Below are positions 1-6,824 of a DNA stretch of 15,185 nt, one piece after another. This stretch comes from Myxococcales bacterium (GTDB lineage: Bacteria > Myxococcota > Polyangia > Fen-1088), in contig PMBY01000326.1 of NCBI GenBank assembly GCA_003153875.1, positions 4,982 through 20,166 of the forward strand. Reading direction: 5' to 3'. Position 1 is the stretch's first letter; each line of letters starts with the position of its first letter. The notes under the pieces are model-generated. The model saw only the letters and a list, made by a program, of their open reading frames with translations. It ran no database searches and was not told where the DNA came from. The translations under genes and the position numbers were made by a program.

Positions 1-963
1 CAACTGGCCTCGCTGTTCCTTTATGCCGCCGTGGCGATTCCTCTCTTCTACTTGCCTGCGCTGTTCTTCGGACCGCGCACCAATTTCGCGGTCATCGACA
101 ATTGGCGCTTCTGGATTATCCATCTTTGGGTCGAAGGCTTTTTCGAACTATTCGCCACAGTCCTAGTGGCTGTGATGTTCCGTCAGCTTGGCCTGGTATC
201 CGTGCGCACCGCCACGCGCATGGTGTACCTGGACGCCATTCTCTTTCTCGCCGCGGGGATTATCGGCACTGGCCACCACTGGTACTTCACTGGGCAGGGC
301 ACGCTGAACATGGGCTTGGCCGCATGCTTCTCGGCCATGGAGGTGGTCCCGCTCACTTTGCTGACCCTGGATGCCTGGGACTTCATCCGTCTGCGCCACC
401 TGCGCGCCGAGCCCTCTGTGCGCGCGGTCGCCGCGGACCACAAGTGGACCATCTACTTCTTGATGGCCGTGGGCTTCTGGAACTTCGTGGGCGCCGGCGT
501 GTTCGGGTTCCTGATCAACCTGCCCATAGTCTCTTACTTCGAAGTGGGCACCTTGCTGACGGCCAACCATGGCCACGGGGCCATGTTCGGCGTCTTTGGA
601 TTGCTCGCTCTGGCGGTGCTGGTGTTCTGCTTGCGCTGCCTGTCCGACAACGTCGGCTGGAAGCGAACCGAGCGGCTGGTCAAACTGAGCTTCTGGGGCC
701 TCAACCTGGGCCTGGGGTTGATGATGGCCATCGATCTCTTCCCGGGTGGCGTGCTTCAACTTGCCGACTCACTCGCCAACGGGTATTGGCACGCCCGGCG
801 GCTGACCTTCCTGATGACCGGCCCGTTTCACGTGCTGGAATGGCTGCGCATCGGCGCGGACCTGATCTTCATCGTGGCTGGCGTGATCCCGCTGGTACTG
901 ATGACTGTACTGCGGGTCCTTGGCAGACGTCCCGCGGGTGGACCGGCTGCAACTTCGCTGTAG
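1..963 (+). CDS. norB: Nitric oxide reductase, probably quinol-dependent (qNOR) type, C-terminal part
   Basis: The reading frame is open from the first base, so the N-terminus lies outside the window; 320 residues remain, ending at TAG 961-963. It is an integral membrane haem-copper-oxidase-superfamily protein that reduces NO to N2O. In fragment numbering, HLWVEG gives His41 and Glu45, and GTGHHWYF gives His92/His93; these match the three histidines and the glutamate around the non-haem iron FeB. Glu114 matches the second active-site glutamate. NHGHGAMFG gives His190 and His192, the ligands of haem b3 and haem b. Wording such as FFELFATV and the INLP...NHGH segment looks more like single-subunit qNOR than cytochrome-c-dependent NorB, but the qNOR-specific N-terminal extension cannot be checked here. 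The next gene starts 20 bases downstream on the same strand, suggesting co-transcription. Family assignment is firm; the qNOR subtype is less sure. Confidence 0.9.
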   Translation, partial: QLASLFLYAAVAIPLFYLPALFFGPRTNFAVIDNWRFWIIHLWVEGFFELFATVLVAVMFRQLGLVSVRTATRMVYLDAILFLAAGIIGTGHHWYFTGQGTLNMGLAACFSAMEVVPLTLLTLDAWDFIRLRHLRAEPSVRAVAADHKWTIYFLMAVGFWNFVGAGVFGFLINLPIVSYFEVGTLLTANHGHGAMFGVFGLLALAVLVFCLRCLSDNVGWKRTERLVKLSFWGLNLGLGLMMAIDLFPGGVLQLADSLANGYWHARRLTFLMTGPFHVLEWLRIGADLIFIVAGVIPLVLMTVLRVLGRRPAGGPAATSL

Positions 964-983
964 AATGGGGGCCGGAGAACCGA

Positions 984-2060
984 ATGTTTTCGGTGGCGAG
1001 CAATTTCGACGACGAGCTTCCCGGACGCCTGGCCGGCATGGAGGCGGACGAGCTTTTCGGTTCTTGCGACGACGCCCCGGTGGGACATGGGCGGCCGCGC
1101 GCGGTGATCCCGCCCACCTCGTGGCGTACCCTTGAACGACACGTGGCTTGTTGCCGGACGGCCGGGATGGGCTTCAACCTCCTGCTCAACCCGGTGTGCC
1201 TGGGAGGATGCGAGGAAAACACCCGTCTGGAGCGCCGGCTGCGGCGGACCATGGCGCGCGCCGTGGACATGGGTGTGACCGCGGTGACAGTAGCGCATCC
1301 CTGGCTGGTTTCGTTGGCGCGCGAGACGCCGCTGCGTGTGCGCGTGAGCGTCTTCGTCGGGATCGCCACCGTGGAGCAAGCCCGCTACTGGGAGACCCTG
1401 GGCGCTCACATCATCGCTCTGGACACGCATGTGCTGTGCCGCGATCTGGGCGGCATCAAGCGCATCGCCACGGCTACGCGCGCGGAGATCGAGGTGCCGG
1501 TCAACATCGGCTGCATTCTGCGCTGCCCGCTGGCGCGCACCCATGTGGCCCGGCTTTCGCATTCCTCCCGGCGCGGAACCCAGCCCATGGATCCCTGCGT
1601 GCGCTGGTGCATGGAGGAAAAGCGACGGGATCCGGTCAACCTGATCCGCAGTGATTTCATCCGGCCCGAGGATTTGGATCGCTACCGGGACTTGGGTGTG
1701 TCGAGCTTCAAGATCGTAGACCGCGCCTGCTCCACCGAGGCGCTGATCGAGCGCGTGCGCGCCTATCACAGTCGGCGCTGGGACGGCGACTTGCTGCAAC
1801 TCATCGGGCCGCGTGGCTCGCCACCGCGACGACGCCGCCTACCTGTAGTGGATTCTCTGCGCCATCTGGGCGTGCGACGGGCTCTGGCGCTGCTGCGGAG
1901 CGCGCGTCAGTTCATGAAGCTGGAGGTTCCGTGGGCCGTCGACAACCGCGCTCTGCACGACGTGATTCTACCGGGTGGCTGCCACGCCACGGGATGCGAA
2001 GAGTGCGGCCACTGTGCCGGGGTCGCCGCACGCGCGGTGCGACCGCAGGTGGTGCAATAG
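984..2060 (+). CDS. U32 family protein with two cysteine clusters (UbiU/UbiV-like, possible oxygen-independent hydroxylase)
   Basis: This is a 358-residue protein annotated by homology as 'peptidase U32'. The frame is open far upstream, but ATG 984 is chosen because GGAG lies at 974-977 and the protein then begins FSVASNFDDEL, the usual start of the TIM-barrel fold. The core signature is NIGCILRCPLARTH followed by MDPCVRWC, giving Cys177, Cys181, Cys205 and Cys209, a likely [4Fe-4S] site. The segment RSDFIRPEDLDRYRDLGV (near residues 221-238) and FKIVDR after it are typical of the family. A second cluster at the C-terminus has Cys333, Cys338, Cys341 and Cys344. Known relatives include UbiU/UbiV and RlhA, which hydroxylate ubiquinone precursors or RNA without oxygen, so protease activity is not assumed. 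The type III polyketide synthase gene starts 30 bases downstream, suggesting a polyketide substrate. That substrate is inference. Confidence 0.85.
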   Translation: MFSVASNFDDELPGRLAGMEADELFGSCDDAPVGHGRPRAVIPPTSWRTLERHVACCRTAGMGFNLLLNPVCLGGCEENTRLERRLRRTMARAVDMGVTAVTVAHPWLVSLARETPLRVRVSVFVGIATVEQARYWETLGAHIIALDTHVLCRDLGGIKRIATATRAEIEVPVNIGCILRCPLARTHVARLSHSSRRGTQPMDPCVRWCMEEKRRDPVNLIRSDFIRPEDLDRYRDLGVSSFKIVDRACSTEALIERVRAYHSRRWDGDLLQLIGPRGSPPRRRRLPVVDSLRHLGVRRALALLRSARQFMKLEVPWAVDNRALHDVILPGGCHATGCEECGHCAGVAARAVRPQVVQ

Positions 2061-2090
2061 CGCGGGTACCGGGCAACGGAAGGAAGTTCA

Positions 2091-3179
2091 ATGTCGGCAG
2101 ACTCGGACAGACACTCGCCAGCAGCGGGCAGCGCCATCTTGGGAATTGCGACGGTGGTGCCTGAGCATTGTCTCGAACAAGACAGCGTGAAGCGCACGCT
2201 GCGTTCTCTGCTGCCGTTTCCCGAGCGTCGCCTCGACGCGGTGATGGCCCTGTTCGACAACGCCTTGGTACAGCGAAGGTTCAGCGTGCTGCCGCTGGAG
2301 CAGTTGTGCGTGTCTCGCTCGCTGTCCGAGACCATGGCGCTGTATCGGGAGAGCGCGATTGTTTTGGGCCGCAAGGCGGCCATGGACTGTCTGGCGAGCT
2401 CCGGGGTGTCCGCGCGGGCGGTGGACTTGATCATCACGGTGTCTTGCACTGGCTTCATGATTCCGTCGCTGGATGCCTACCTGGCGCAGGACCTGGGGTT
2501 TCGGCCGGACGTGCGTCGCTTGCCCATCACGGAGCTGGGCTGCGGGGCGGGCGCGGCCGCGCTGGGCCGGGCGCACGATTTCTTGCGCGGGCACCCGGAG
2601 GCCCATGTGCTCATCGTCGCAGTCGAGTTGCCGACCCTCAGCTTCCAGCGCAATGACGCCAGCACCGCGCAGCTGGTATCGACCGCGCTCTTTGGCGACG
2701 GCGCGGCAGCGGTGTTGCTGACCGGGCGCCCCTCGGGCAGCGGGGTGACTGTGCTCGATGCCGAGACCCATCTATTTCCCAACACTCTGAACCTGCTGGG
2801 TTTTGATCTGCACGACGATGGACTGCATGTTGTGCTGGCCAAGGAGTTGCCGGACACCCTGCGTACCGCGTTCGGGGCCGTGGTCGAGCGTCTGCTGGCC
2901 CGATCCGGAATTGCACGCGCCGACGTGGAATGCTGCGTGTTTCATCCGGGCGGCACGCGCATCCTGCTGGCCATCGAGGAAGCGCTGGGCCTGGATCGAG
3001 CACGCATTCAGCCTTCGTGGGACGTGTTGCGCGAGTACGGTAACATGTCGAGCGCCGCGGTCCTGTTCGTGCTCGAGCGCTGCATGAAACAGCTTCGCCC
3101 GCGTCCCGGCGCCTACGGATTGTTGGGCGCCTTTGGGCCGGGGCTCTCCTCTGATCTGTGCCTGCTGCGATGGAACTAG
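2091..3179 (+). CDS. Type III polyketide synthase (chalcone synthase-like, alkylpyrone/alkylresorcinol synthase group)
   Basis: This is a 362-residue cytosolic homodimeric thiolase-fold enzyme that condenses an acyl-CoA starter with malonyl-CoA units. The full catalytic triad is visible: Cys151 in ITELGCGAG, His285 in FHPGGTR and Asn318 in EYGNMSS. The C-terminal FGPGLSSD matches the family GFGPG loop, and the length is normal. ELPTLSFQRND and ALFGDGAAAVLL resemble bacterial alkylpyrone/alkylresorcinol synthases more than plant chalcone synthases, but product and chain length cannot be read from sequence. AGGAAG at 2081-2086 is a good ribosome binding site for ATG 2091. The gene follows the U32 gene by 30 bases, and its stop overlaps the ATG (3170) of a methyltransferase remnant. 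Such synthases often pair with an isoprenylcysteine methyltransferase-like enzyme that methylates the polyketide, so the partner here appears broken. Confidence 0.93.
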   Translation: MSADSDRHSPAAGSAILGIATVVPEHCLEQDSVKRTLRSLLPFPERRLDAVMALFDNALVQRRFSVLPLEQLCVSRSLSETMALYRESAIVLGRKAAMDCLASSGVSARAVDLIITVSCTGFMIPSLDAYLAQDLGFRPDVRRLPITELGCGAGAAALGRAHDFLRGHPEAHVLIVAVELPTLSFQRNDASTAQLVSTALFGDGAAAVLLTGRPSGSGVTVLDAETHLFPNTLNLLGFDLHDDGLHVVLAKELPDTLRTAFGAVVERLLARSGIARADVECCVFHPGGTRILLAIEEALGLDRARIQPSWDVLREYGNMSSAAVLFVLERCMKQLRPRPGAYGLLGAFGPGLSSDLCLLRWN

Positions 3180-3271
3180 CCCTCACTCTCCCGCTGTACA
3201 CGGCACTGCTGCTGCTGGTCGGGTTGACTCGGGTGGGGGAGTTGCTGCTCGTAGGCTTCCTGCTGCTGTAG
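3170..3271 (+). pseudogene. Truncated isoprenylcysteine carboxyl methyltransferase-like gene (synthase partner remnant)
   Basis: ATG 3170 overlaps the end of the polyketide synthase gene by 10 bases, the arrangement expected for a translationally coupled partner. It encodes 33 residues ending at TAG 3269-3271. The peptide is hydrophobic and contains LLLLVGLTRVGELLL, which resembles the first membrane helix of the small methyltransferases (SrsB/BpsB-like) commonly following type III synthases; those usually continue with a serine-arginine-arginine-asparagine motif and about 150 more residues. Reading through the stop gives NAPAHKLRDPD and another stop at 3305-3307, weakly like the continuing family sequence. 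Nothing resembling the S-adenosylmethionine-binding C-terminal half follows before the next gene. I read this as a decayed or deleted gene. A chance hydrophobic mini-ORF, or a sequencing error followed by a further deletion, are alternatives. Confidence 0.5.
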
Positions 3272-3495
3272 AACGCCCCAGCGCACAAACTGCGCGATCC
3301 TGATTGAACGCCACGTGCTCCCAGGGCCAGGCGTATGCATCTTAGGAGTGGAGGGCTACTGTGTGGATAGCTTGTTACAGAAACGTGGAGAGGTTGTTGG
3401 GACGTCCGGAAGTTTTCGCCGGGGCGCGAGCCGCGCGAAGCAGCGCCGAGGAGTGTTCTTTCGTCACGGCTTTCCCGGCATGGAGGTCATTGGCC

Positions 3496-3984
3496 ATGAA
3501 AAAGCAAAGCACATTTGTACTTGGGGCCGCGGTCGTGCTTCTTGCCGCGGGGTGCGCATACACTGCGCCCTACCAGAGCTCGGGTCCGTCGCTTTCCGAG
3601 CAAGGCGTTCAGGTCGGCATCGCGGGCATTCGTTGTTACGTGAACCGGGAGAGCGATCCCATGATTGAGACAGGCTCCGTCGACGACCGGCTCGGCCTGG
3701 ATGTGAAACTGCAGATCAACAACGACTCAGATCGCGTCGCCGAGTTTGAGGAGAGGAACATTCGACTGTCGGAGACTGAGATCCCGGGAGCCCAGGCGGC
3801 ACCGCCCAGGCAATCCAAGGTCATTACGGTTCTTCCCGGCGAGATCAAGCAAGTTCGTCTTGCGTTCATGCCTGAGGGCGCCACTGACTGCCACCACAGC
3901 TTCGCGCTGGACTTGACTGACAGTGTCGAAGTGGATGGGTCGCCCGTCCCGCTCAGTCCGATTATGTTCGAGGCAAAGCAGTAG
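3496..3984 (+). CDS. Putative lipoprotein of unknown function
   Basis: The product has 162 residues. The frame is open from 3361, but ATG 3496 is preferred: GGAGG lies at 3482-3486, and the protein then starts with a short basic segment, a hydrophobic stretch and a lipobox (LLAAGC, lipidated Cys20). Maturation would leave a 143-residue envelope protein. Its body is rich in short polar and hydrophobic alternations (for example LDVKLQINNDSD near residues 68-79 and EIKQVRLAFM near 116-125), suggesting a beta-sandwich. Cys47 and Cys132 could form a disulfide. I do not recognise a family. It stands alone: 224 bases separate it from the methyltransferase remnant, and it converges on the DUF2231 gene with only 6 bases between the stop codons, too little for a terminator. 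A role in the neighbouring electron-transfer systems is possible but unsupported. Confidence 0.8.
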   Translation: MKKQSTFVLGAAVVLLAAGCAYTAPYQSSGPSLSEQGVQVGIAGIRCYVNRESDPMIETGSVDDRLGLDVKLQINNDSDRVAEFEERNIRLSETEIPGAQAAPPRQSKVITVLPGEIKQVRLAFMPEGATDCHHSFALDLTDSVEVDGSPVPLSPIMFEAKQ

Positions 3985-3990
3985 CCGTGG

Positions 3991-4581
3991 CTACCAAGGC
4001 AGGTAGTCAGGGCCGTAGACCATGCGGCCACCGAAGTCGGCTGCCAGCAAGACCATGCCGGTGGCCGCAAACAGCAACACCAGGTAGCTGATACGCCACC
4101 GTCCCTCCAGGGAGTTGCGCCGCCAGAGCCGCAGCGCAAAGGCGGCCAAGACTAGGCCGGCCACCGCGAAGTTGAGAGCTCGGTGTGTGACTAGCAGCGC
4201 GTGTGTCGCTGCATCCGACGGCATGTAGGCTGCCCGCACCAGGCCGGTCGCGGCCGTGGGCAACAGGCTGAGCACCGTCCCGGCCAGCACGAAGATGCCC
4301 ACACGCTGCCACTCTTCGCGTCTGCGTACGAGGCCGAAAAAGTCGATGATGGCGAGGCCCACCAGCCACGCGATGGGGAAGTGCACCAGCGCCGGGTGCA
4401 AGCGGCCGACAACGTCGACCAAGCCGCTCGGCTTGCCCTCGACTTCGCTCGGGGTCAGTGTTTGCACATTGCCGATCTGTTCCAGGGCCGGCGTTGGGTC
4501 TGCCGCGGCCATTGCGGACGCCAGAGCCAGCGTCGTCGCTGCCACTGCGGCCAACACCACGAGAATCGCCAGGCGTCGCAT
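3991..4581 (-). CDS. DUF2231-type membrane protein
   Basis: The product has 196 residues. The N-terminal hydrophobic segment (residues 1-26, ending ASAMAA) looks like a signal peptide or first helix. About four membrane helices follow, roughly at 65-87, 95-115, 130-150 and 165-185. The motif GRLHPALVHFPIA (near residues 59-71) is the hallmark of the DUF2231 family, whose members keep histidines at the start of a membrane helix; haem or metal binding has been suggested for such proteins but is not shown here. The start at 4581 is 7 bases past the Rieske stop codon, so it is the third gene of an apparent minus-strand operon: beta-barrel, Rieske protein, DUF2231. No strong ribosome binding site is seen, consistent with translational coupling. 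A role as membrane partner or quinone-side electron relay for the Rieske protein is inference from gene order. Confidence 0.85.
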   Translation of the reverse strand: MRRLAILVVLAAVAATTLALASAMAAADPTPALEQIGNVQTLTPSEVEGKPSGLVDVVGRLHPALVHFPIAWLVGLAIIDFFGLVRRREEWQRVGIFVLAGTVLSLLPTAATGLVRAAYMPSDAATHALLVTHRALNFAVAGLVLAAFALRLWRRNSLEGRWRISYLVLLFAATGMVLLAADFGGRMVYGPDYLPW

Positions 4582-4588
4582 GTCTTGC

Positions 4589-4999
4589 CTACAGGGTCAC
4601 AATGACTTGCTCATTGACCAGTTCGGCGGGGTAGGTTTCCAGCGGTCGCGGCGCGGGCCCGTGGATCACACGCCCGTCCAGATCGAACTGCGAACCGTGG
4701 CAAGGGCACTTGATCTTGTTATCGCCCGCGTTGAATGCGACCACGCACTGCCGGTGTGTGCAAACTGGGTTGAAGGCGCGCACGCTGGTCGCACTATCAC
4801 GGACCAGGAGCAGCAGCTTGTCCTTCACCTTGATGGCGATCGATCCGCCCACGGACTTCAACGTTTCCAGCTTGGCCAGCGGGATGGCGACCTTGCTTCC
4901 CGCGGCGCCCGCCGCGAGCGAGGGCAACGTCAGCAGCGCGCCCAGGCTCAGCCCCGAGCCCAACAGGAAGGGGCGACGGCCGAATGTCGAGCTGGACAT
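4589..4999 (-). CDS. Exported Rieske [2Fe-2S] protein
   Basis: The product has 136 residues. ATG at 4999 is chosen because AAGGAG lies 6 bases upstream; a longer start at GTG 5023 lacks such a site and overlaps the previous gene's stop. The N-terminus has twin arginines (Arg8-Arg9, RRPFL) and a hydrophobic stretch to about residue 33, a probable Tat signal, which fits export of a folded iron-sulfur protein. Cluster ligands are Cys80 and His82 (CTHRQC) and Cys98 and His101 (CPCHGSQFD); Cys85 and Cys100 are placed to form the disulfide typical of high-potential Rieske proteins. The body is a bare Rieske domain with no transmembrane anchor beyond the signal, so it is probably a small periplasmic or signal-anchored electron carrier rather than a cytochrome bc1 subunit. 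It is the middle gene of the minus-strand operon and starts 20 bases after the beta-barrel gene. Confidence 0.93.
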   Translation of the reverse strand: MSSSTFGRRPFLLGSGLSLGALLTLPSLAAGAAGSKVAIPLAKLETLKSVGGSIAIKVKDKLLLLVRDSATSVRAFNPVCTHRQCVVAFNAGDNKIKCPCHGSQFDLDGRVIHGPAPRPLETYPAELVNEQVIVTL

Positions 5000-5019
5000 G
5001 ATGAACTCCTTAATTGAAG

Positions 5020-5943
5020 TCACAGATTGAATTCGCGCGTGATGGTGAACCCCAGAATCACGTCGTGGATGCCCCTGTTGGTGTTGGCCACCAGCCCGTC
5101 GGCGGTGATGTACTGTGAGTTACTGAAGATGAGGGCAAAGGTGTGGCGATTGGTGATGATCTTGAGGGCCGTTGCCAAGATTGGGTATTTCGCGTGATGG
5201 CCAGCCACGTTGAATGAAGCCTCGGCGTCCCAAGCCAGGAAGGTCTGCAACCGCACCTCCAGCGCCACCGGGATGGCAAGGGCATAGTCCTGGCTGCGAC
5301 TGGTGCGGACATTGTTGCTCGCGTTCGAGTGATACAGCAGGCCGCTCGAGAGCCAAAGGCGCTCGCGCAACGAGCGGCTCACGATGAGTTGGGCGAAGCC
5401 ACCGCCCGAGTCCGGACCCTGATACATCGCATACCAGGTTCCCCCGGCGCGCACCGCCACGTCGACGAAGCAACGCTCGGCACGCAGGGCCCAGTACTTC
5501 GCGTCGAATTGGTAGACATCGAATACGTCGGGGCCATTGCTCAGGCGCTGCACGCCCACCTCCAGATTGTCCAGGATGCCATAGCGCAGGGTGAGCCCGA
5601 TCTTGAGCGAACCGAAATCGAAACCGAGCCCATCGCTGAAAGCGTTGCTCTGCAAGGCCTCGTAGGCGCGGTGGTCGACAAGGAAATTGAGCGCACGGGC
5701 CCGCGTGGTGCGGGCGTTCATGACGTTAACCGCGCGCTCGATGCGCGGGTAGTTTTCTGGGTTAAGCCAGAGGTTGAAGACCTGCGGGTTGTCGATCACC
5801 TCGACGGTCGTCTCCGGTGGCTTAGCCGGGGGCGAGCCTTCTTGCGCCTGGGCCGGCGTCATGGAAACGACCAACAGCCCAATGGCCACCGTAGAGCAGA
5901 TCAGGTGCCCCGCGCCTGGGGCGTGACCATGTCGACAGCTCAT
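5020..5943 (-). CDS. DUF5777-type outer-membrane beta-barrel protein
   Basis: The product has 307 residues. The frame runs open to 6153, but ATG 5943 has AAGGAGGA just upstream and gives a proper signal peptide with likely cleavage after AQA (near residue 34). The mature protein begins with a polar proline-rich segment, then alternating amphipathic strands, ending in aromatic/hydrophobic FTITREFNL as outer-membrane barrels do. LRYGILDNLEVGVQRLSNG (mid-protein) and HTFALIFSNSQYITADG near the C-terminus match my memory of DUF5777 proteins, uncharacterised barrels found near cytochromes and YceI-like proteins. It leads the minus-strand operon and is divergent from the blue-copper gene across a 197-base spacer. 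Its job is unknown; a structural or substrate-passage role for an outer-membrane redox system is inference. The family name is from pattern memory and would need a profile search. Confidence 0.82.
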   Translation of the reverse strand: MSCRHGHAPGAGHLICSTVAIGLLVVSMTPAQAQEGSPPAKPPETTVEVIDNPQVFNLWLNPENYPRIERAVNVMNARTTRARALNFLVDHRAYEALQSNAFSDGLGFDFGSLKIGLTLRYGILDNLEVGVQRLSNGPDVFDVYQFDAKYWALRAERCFVDVAVRAGGTWYAMYQGPDSGGGFAQLIVSRSLRERLWLSSGLLYHSNASNNVRTSRSQDYALAIPVALEVRLQTFLAWDAEASFNVAGHHAKYPILATALKIITNRHTFALIFSNSQYITADGLVANTNRGIHDVILGFTITREFNL

Positions 5944-6047
5944 TCTGGGTTCCTCCTTGCCGCGAACAGTTGGGCCGCACAGGCAGCCCAGCCGTGGCGA
6001 ACGGTAGCCAGTCTGATGCCGCAAGTCTGTCCTGTGTTGCCGCGAAG

Positions 6048-6053
6048 TAATAT
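6048..6053 (+). promoter_or_regulatory. Possible -10 element in the divergent spacer
   Basis: TAATAT lies in the spacer between the minus-strand beta-barrel gene and the plus-strand blue-copper gene, 87 bases before the blue-copper ATG, and is the most AT-rich spot in it. No convincing -35 hexamer is at the right distance, so this is only a weak candidate for a promoter reading rightwards. A promoter for the minus operon should also lie in 5944-6140, but I could not place one. Confidence 0.2.
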
Positions 6054-6140
6054 TCCGCCCCATCAAGCATCCAACTCCCCAAAACCAGTTCCCAGGTCGG
6101 GGAAGCTTCATCCCGCGCGGGTTCAGGGAAAGGGGATTCC

Positions 6141-6539
6141 ATGGGCTATTCACGCGCGTTTTCTCTCAGTGTCTTGCTGGTGGGCAGTGTGGTCCTATCC
6201 GCATGTGGCAGCTCCAATTCGTCCACGCCGTCTGACAGCGGCACCGGCTCGGGCTTGACCTGCCCGAAGGGCGGCGCGCCGGTGGCCACCACCTCGGTCA
6301 CTGTGGCTGACTTCAGCTTCACTCCGGAGTGCATCGTAGTCCCAGCCGGCTCGACCGTCACCTGGACCAACACCGGAATGCCCATCCATACCGTGACCAG
6401 CGACACTGGCGCATTCGACAGTGGCCAGCTGGGCAATGCTGGCGTGTTTCACTTCGCCTTCGCTGACCCGGGCACATTCAACTATCACTGCATTGCGCAC
6501 CAGAGCCTGGGCATGGTCGGCACGGTCATGGTGCAGTAG
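6141..6539 (+). CDS. Blue (type 1) copper lipoprotein, plastocyanin/cupredoxin family
   Basis: The product has 132 residues. AAAGGGGA about 6 bases upstream supports ATG 6141. A signal peptide ends in the lipobox LSAC (Cys22), followed by a flexible serine/threonine/glycine linker to about residue 40, so the domain is probably tethered to a membrane. The cupredoxin domain covers about residues 50-132. Copper ligands are clear: His83 in PIHTVTS, then Cys117, His120 and Met125 in the C-terminal loop (YHCIAHQSLGM). Cys41 and Cys64 could form a disulfide. It would carry single electrons in the periplasm. The divergent neighbours encode a Rieske protein and a DUF5777 barrel, and an alternative complex III operon begins 4.7 kb away, so it may accept electrons from one of these. 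Its partner is not shown by the sequence. Confidence 0.93.
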   Translation: MGYSRAFSLSVLLVGSVVLSACGSSNSSTPSDSGTGSGLTCPKGGAPVATTSVTVADFSFTPECIVVPAGSTVTWTNTGMPIHTVTSDTGAFDSGQLGNAGVFHFAFADPGTFNYHCIAHQSLGMVGTVMVQ

Positions 6540-6734
6540 ATATCCTTCGCCGCGCGCTCTGACCGTCAGTGCCGACTTTGGTCGGACATTCGATCCGTAG
6601 CCCTGTGCCGCATCGCTGTGCTTCCCGCCGAACTGCGGTCCTGTTGCAGAGCTGGATCGGGGACAGGGACCGTGGTATCGAAAGGTTGAGCATGGCTCGG
6701 GATAGCAGCATGGCGGTCGACAAAAGAACGCTAT

Positions 6735-6749
6735 TGGCACCTTGATGGC
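6735..6749 (+). promoter_or_regulatory. Possible sigma-54 promoter upstream of the sensor kinase
   Basis: TGGCAC at 6735-6740, five bases, then TGGC at 6746-6749 fits the sigma-54 -24/-12 layout (GG, ten bases, GC) with a perfect -24 element and one departure (TGGC for TTGC) at -12. It lies on the coding strand about 75 bases before the kinase GTG, in the otherwise empty 285-base gap 6540-6824. No activator binding site was identified. Confidence 0.35.
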
Positions 6750-6824
6750 CACCACCGAGACAGTCCTGGAACTTGGGCCGGCCTTGCCCAGTTTTTGCAT
6801 CGCTTCCGGCGAGGGAGGCCGCTA

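Noticed and set aside
102..983. Extension of the U32 reading frame far upstream inside the NO reductase gene
   Set aside because: The frame is open only because of high GC; its translation is arginine/proline-rich shadow sequence, and a ribosome binding site with a family-like N-terminus occurs at ATG 984.
828..1799. A 323-codon open frame on the minus strand across the NO reductase and U32 genes
   Set aside because: Overlaps two well-supported genes and reads as low-information His/Arg/Ala-rich shadow sequence.
3361..3495. Longer N-terminus for the lipoprotein, from GTG 3361
   Set aside because: It would bury the signal peptide and lipobox 45 residues inside; ATG 3496 has a much better ribosome binding site.
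6571..6586. Terminator after the blue-copper gene (CCGAC/GTCGG hairpin at 6572-6585)
   Set aside because: The stem has only 5 bp and no T run follows, so it is no better than chance.
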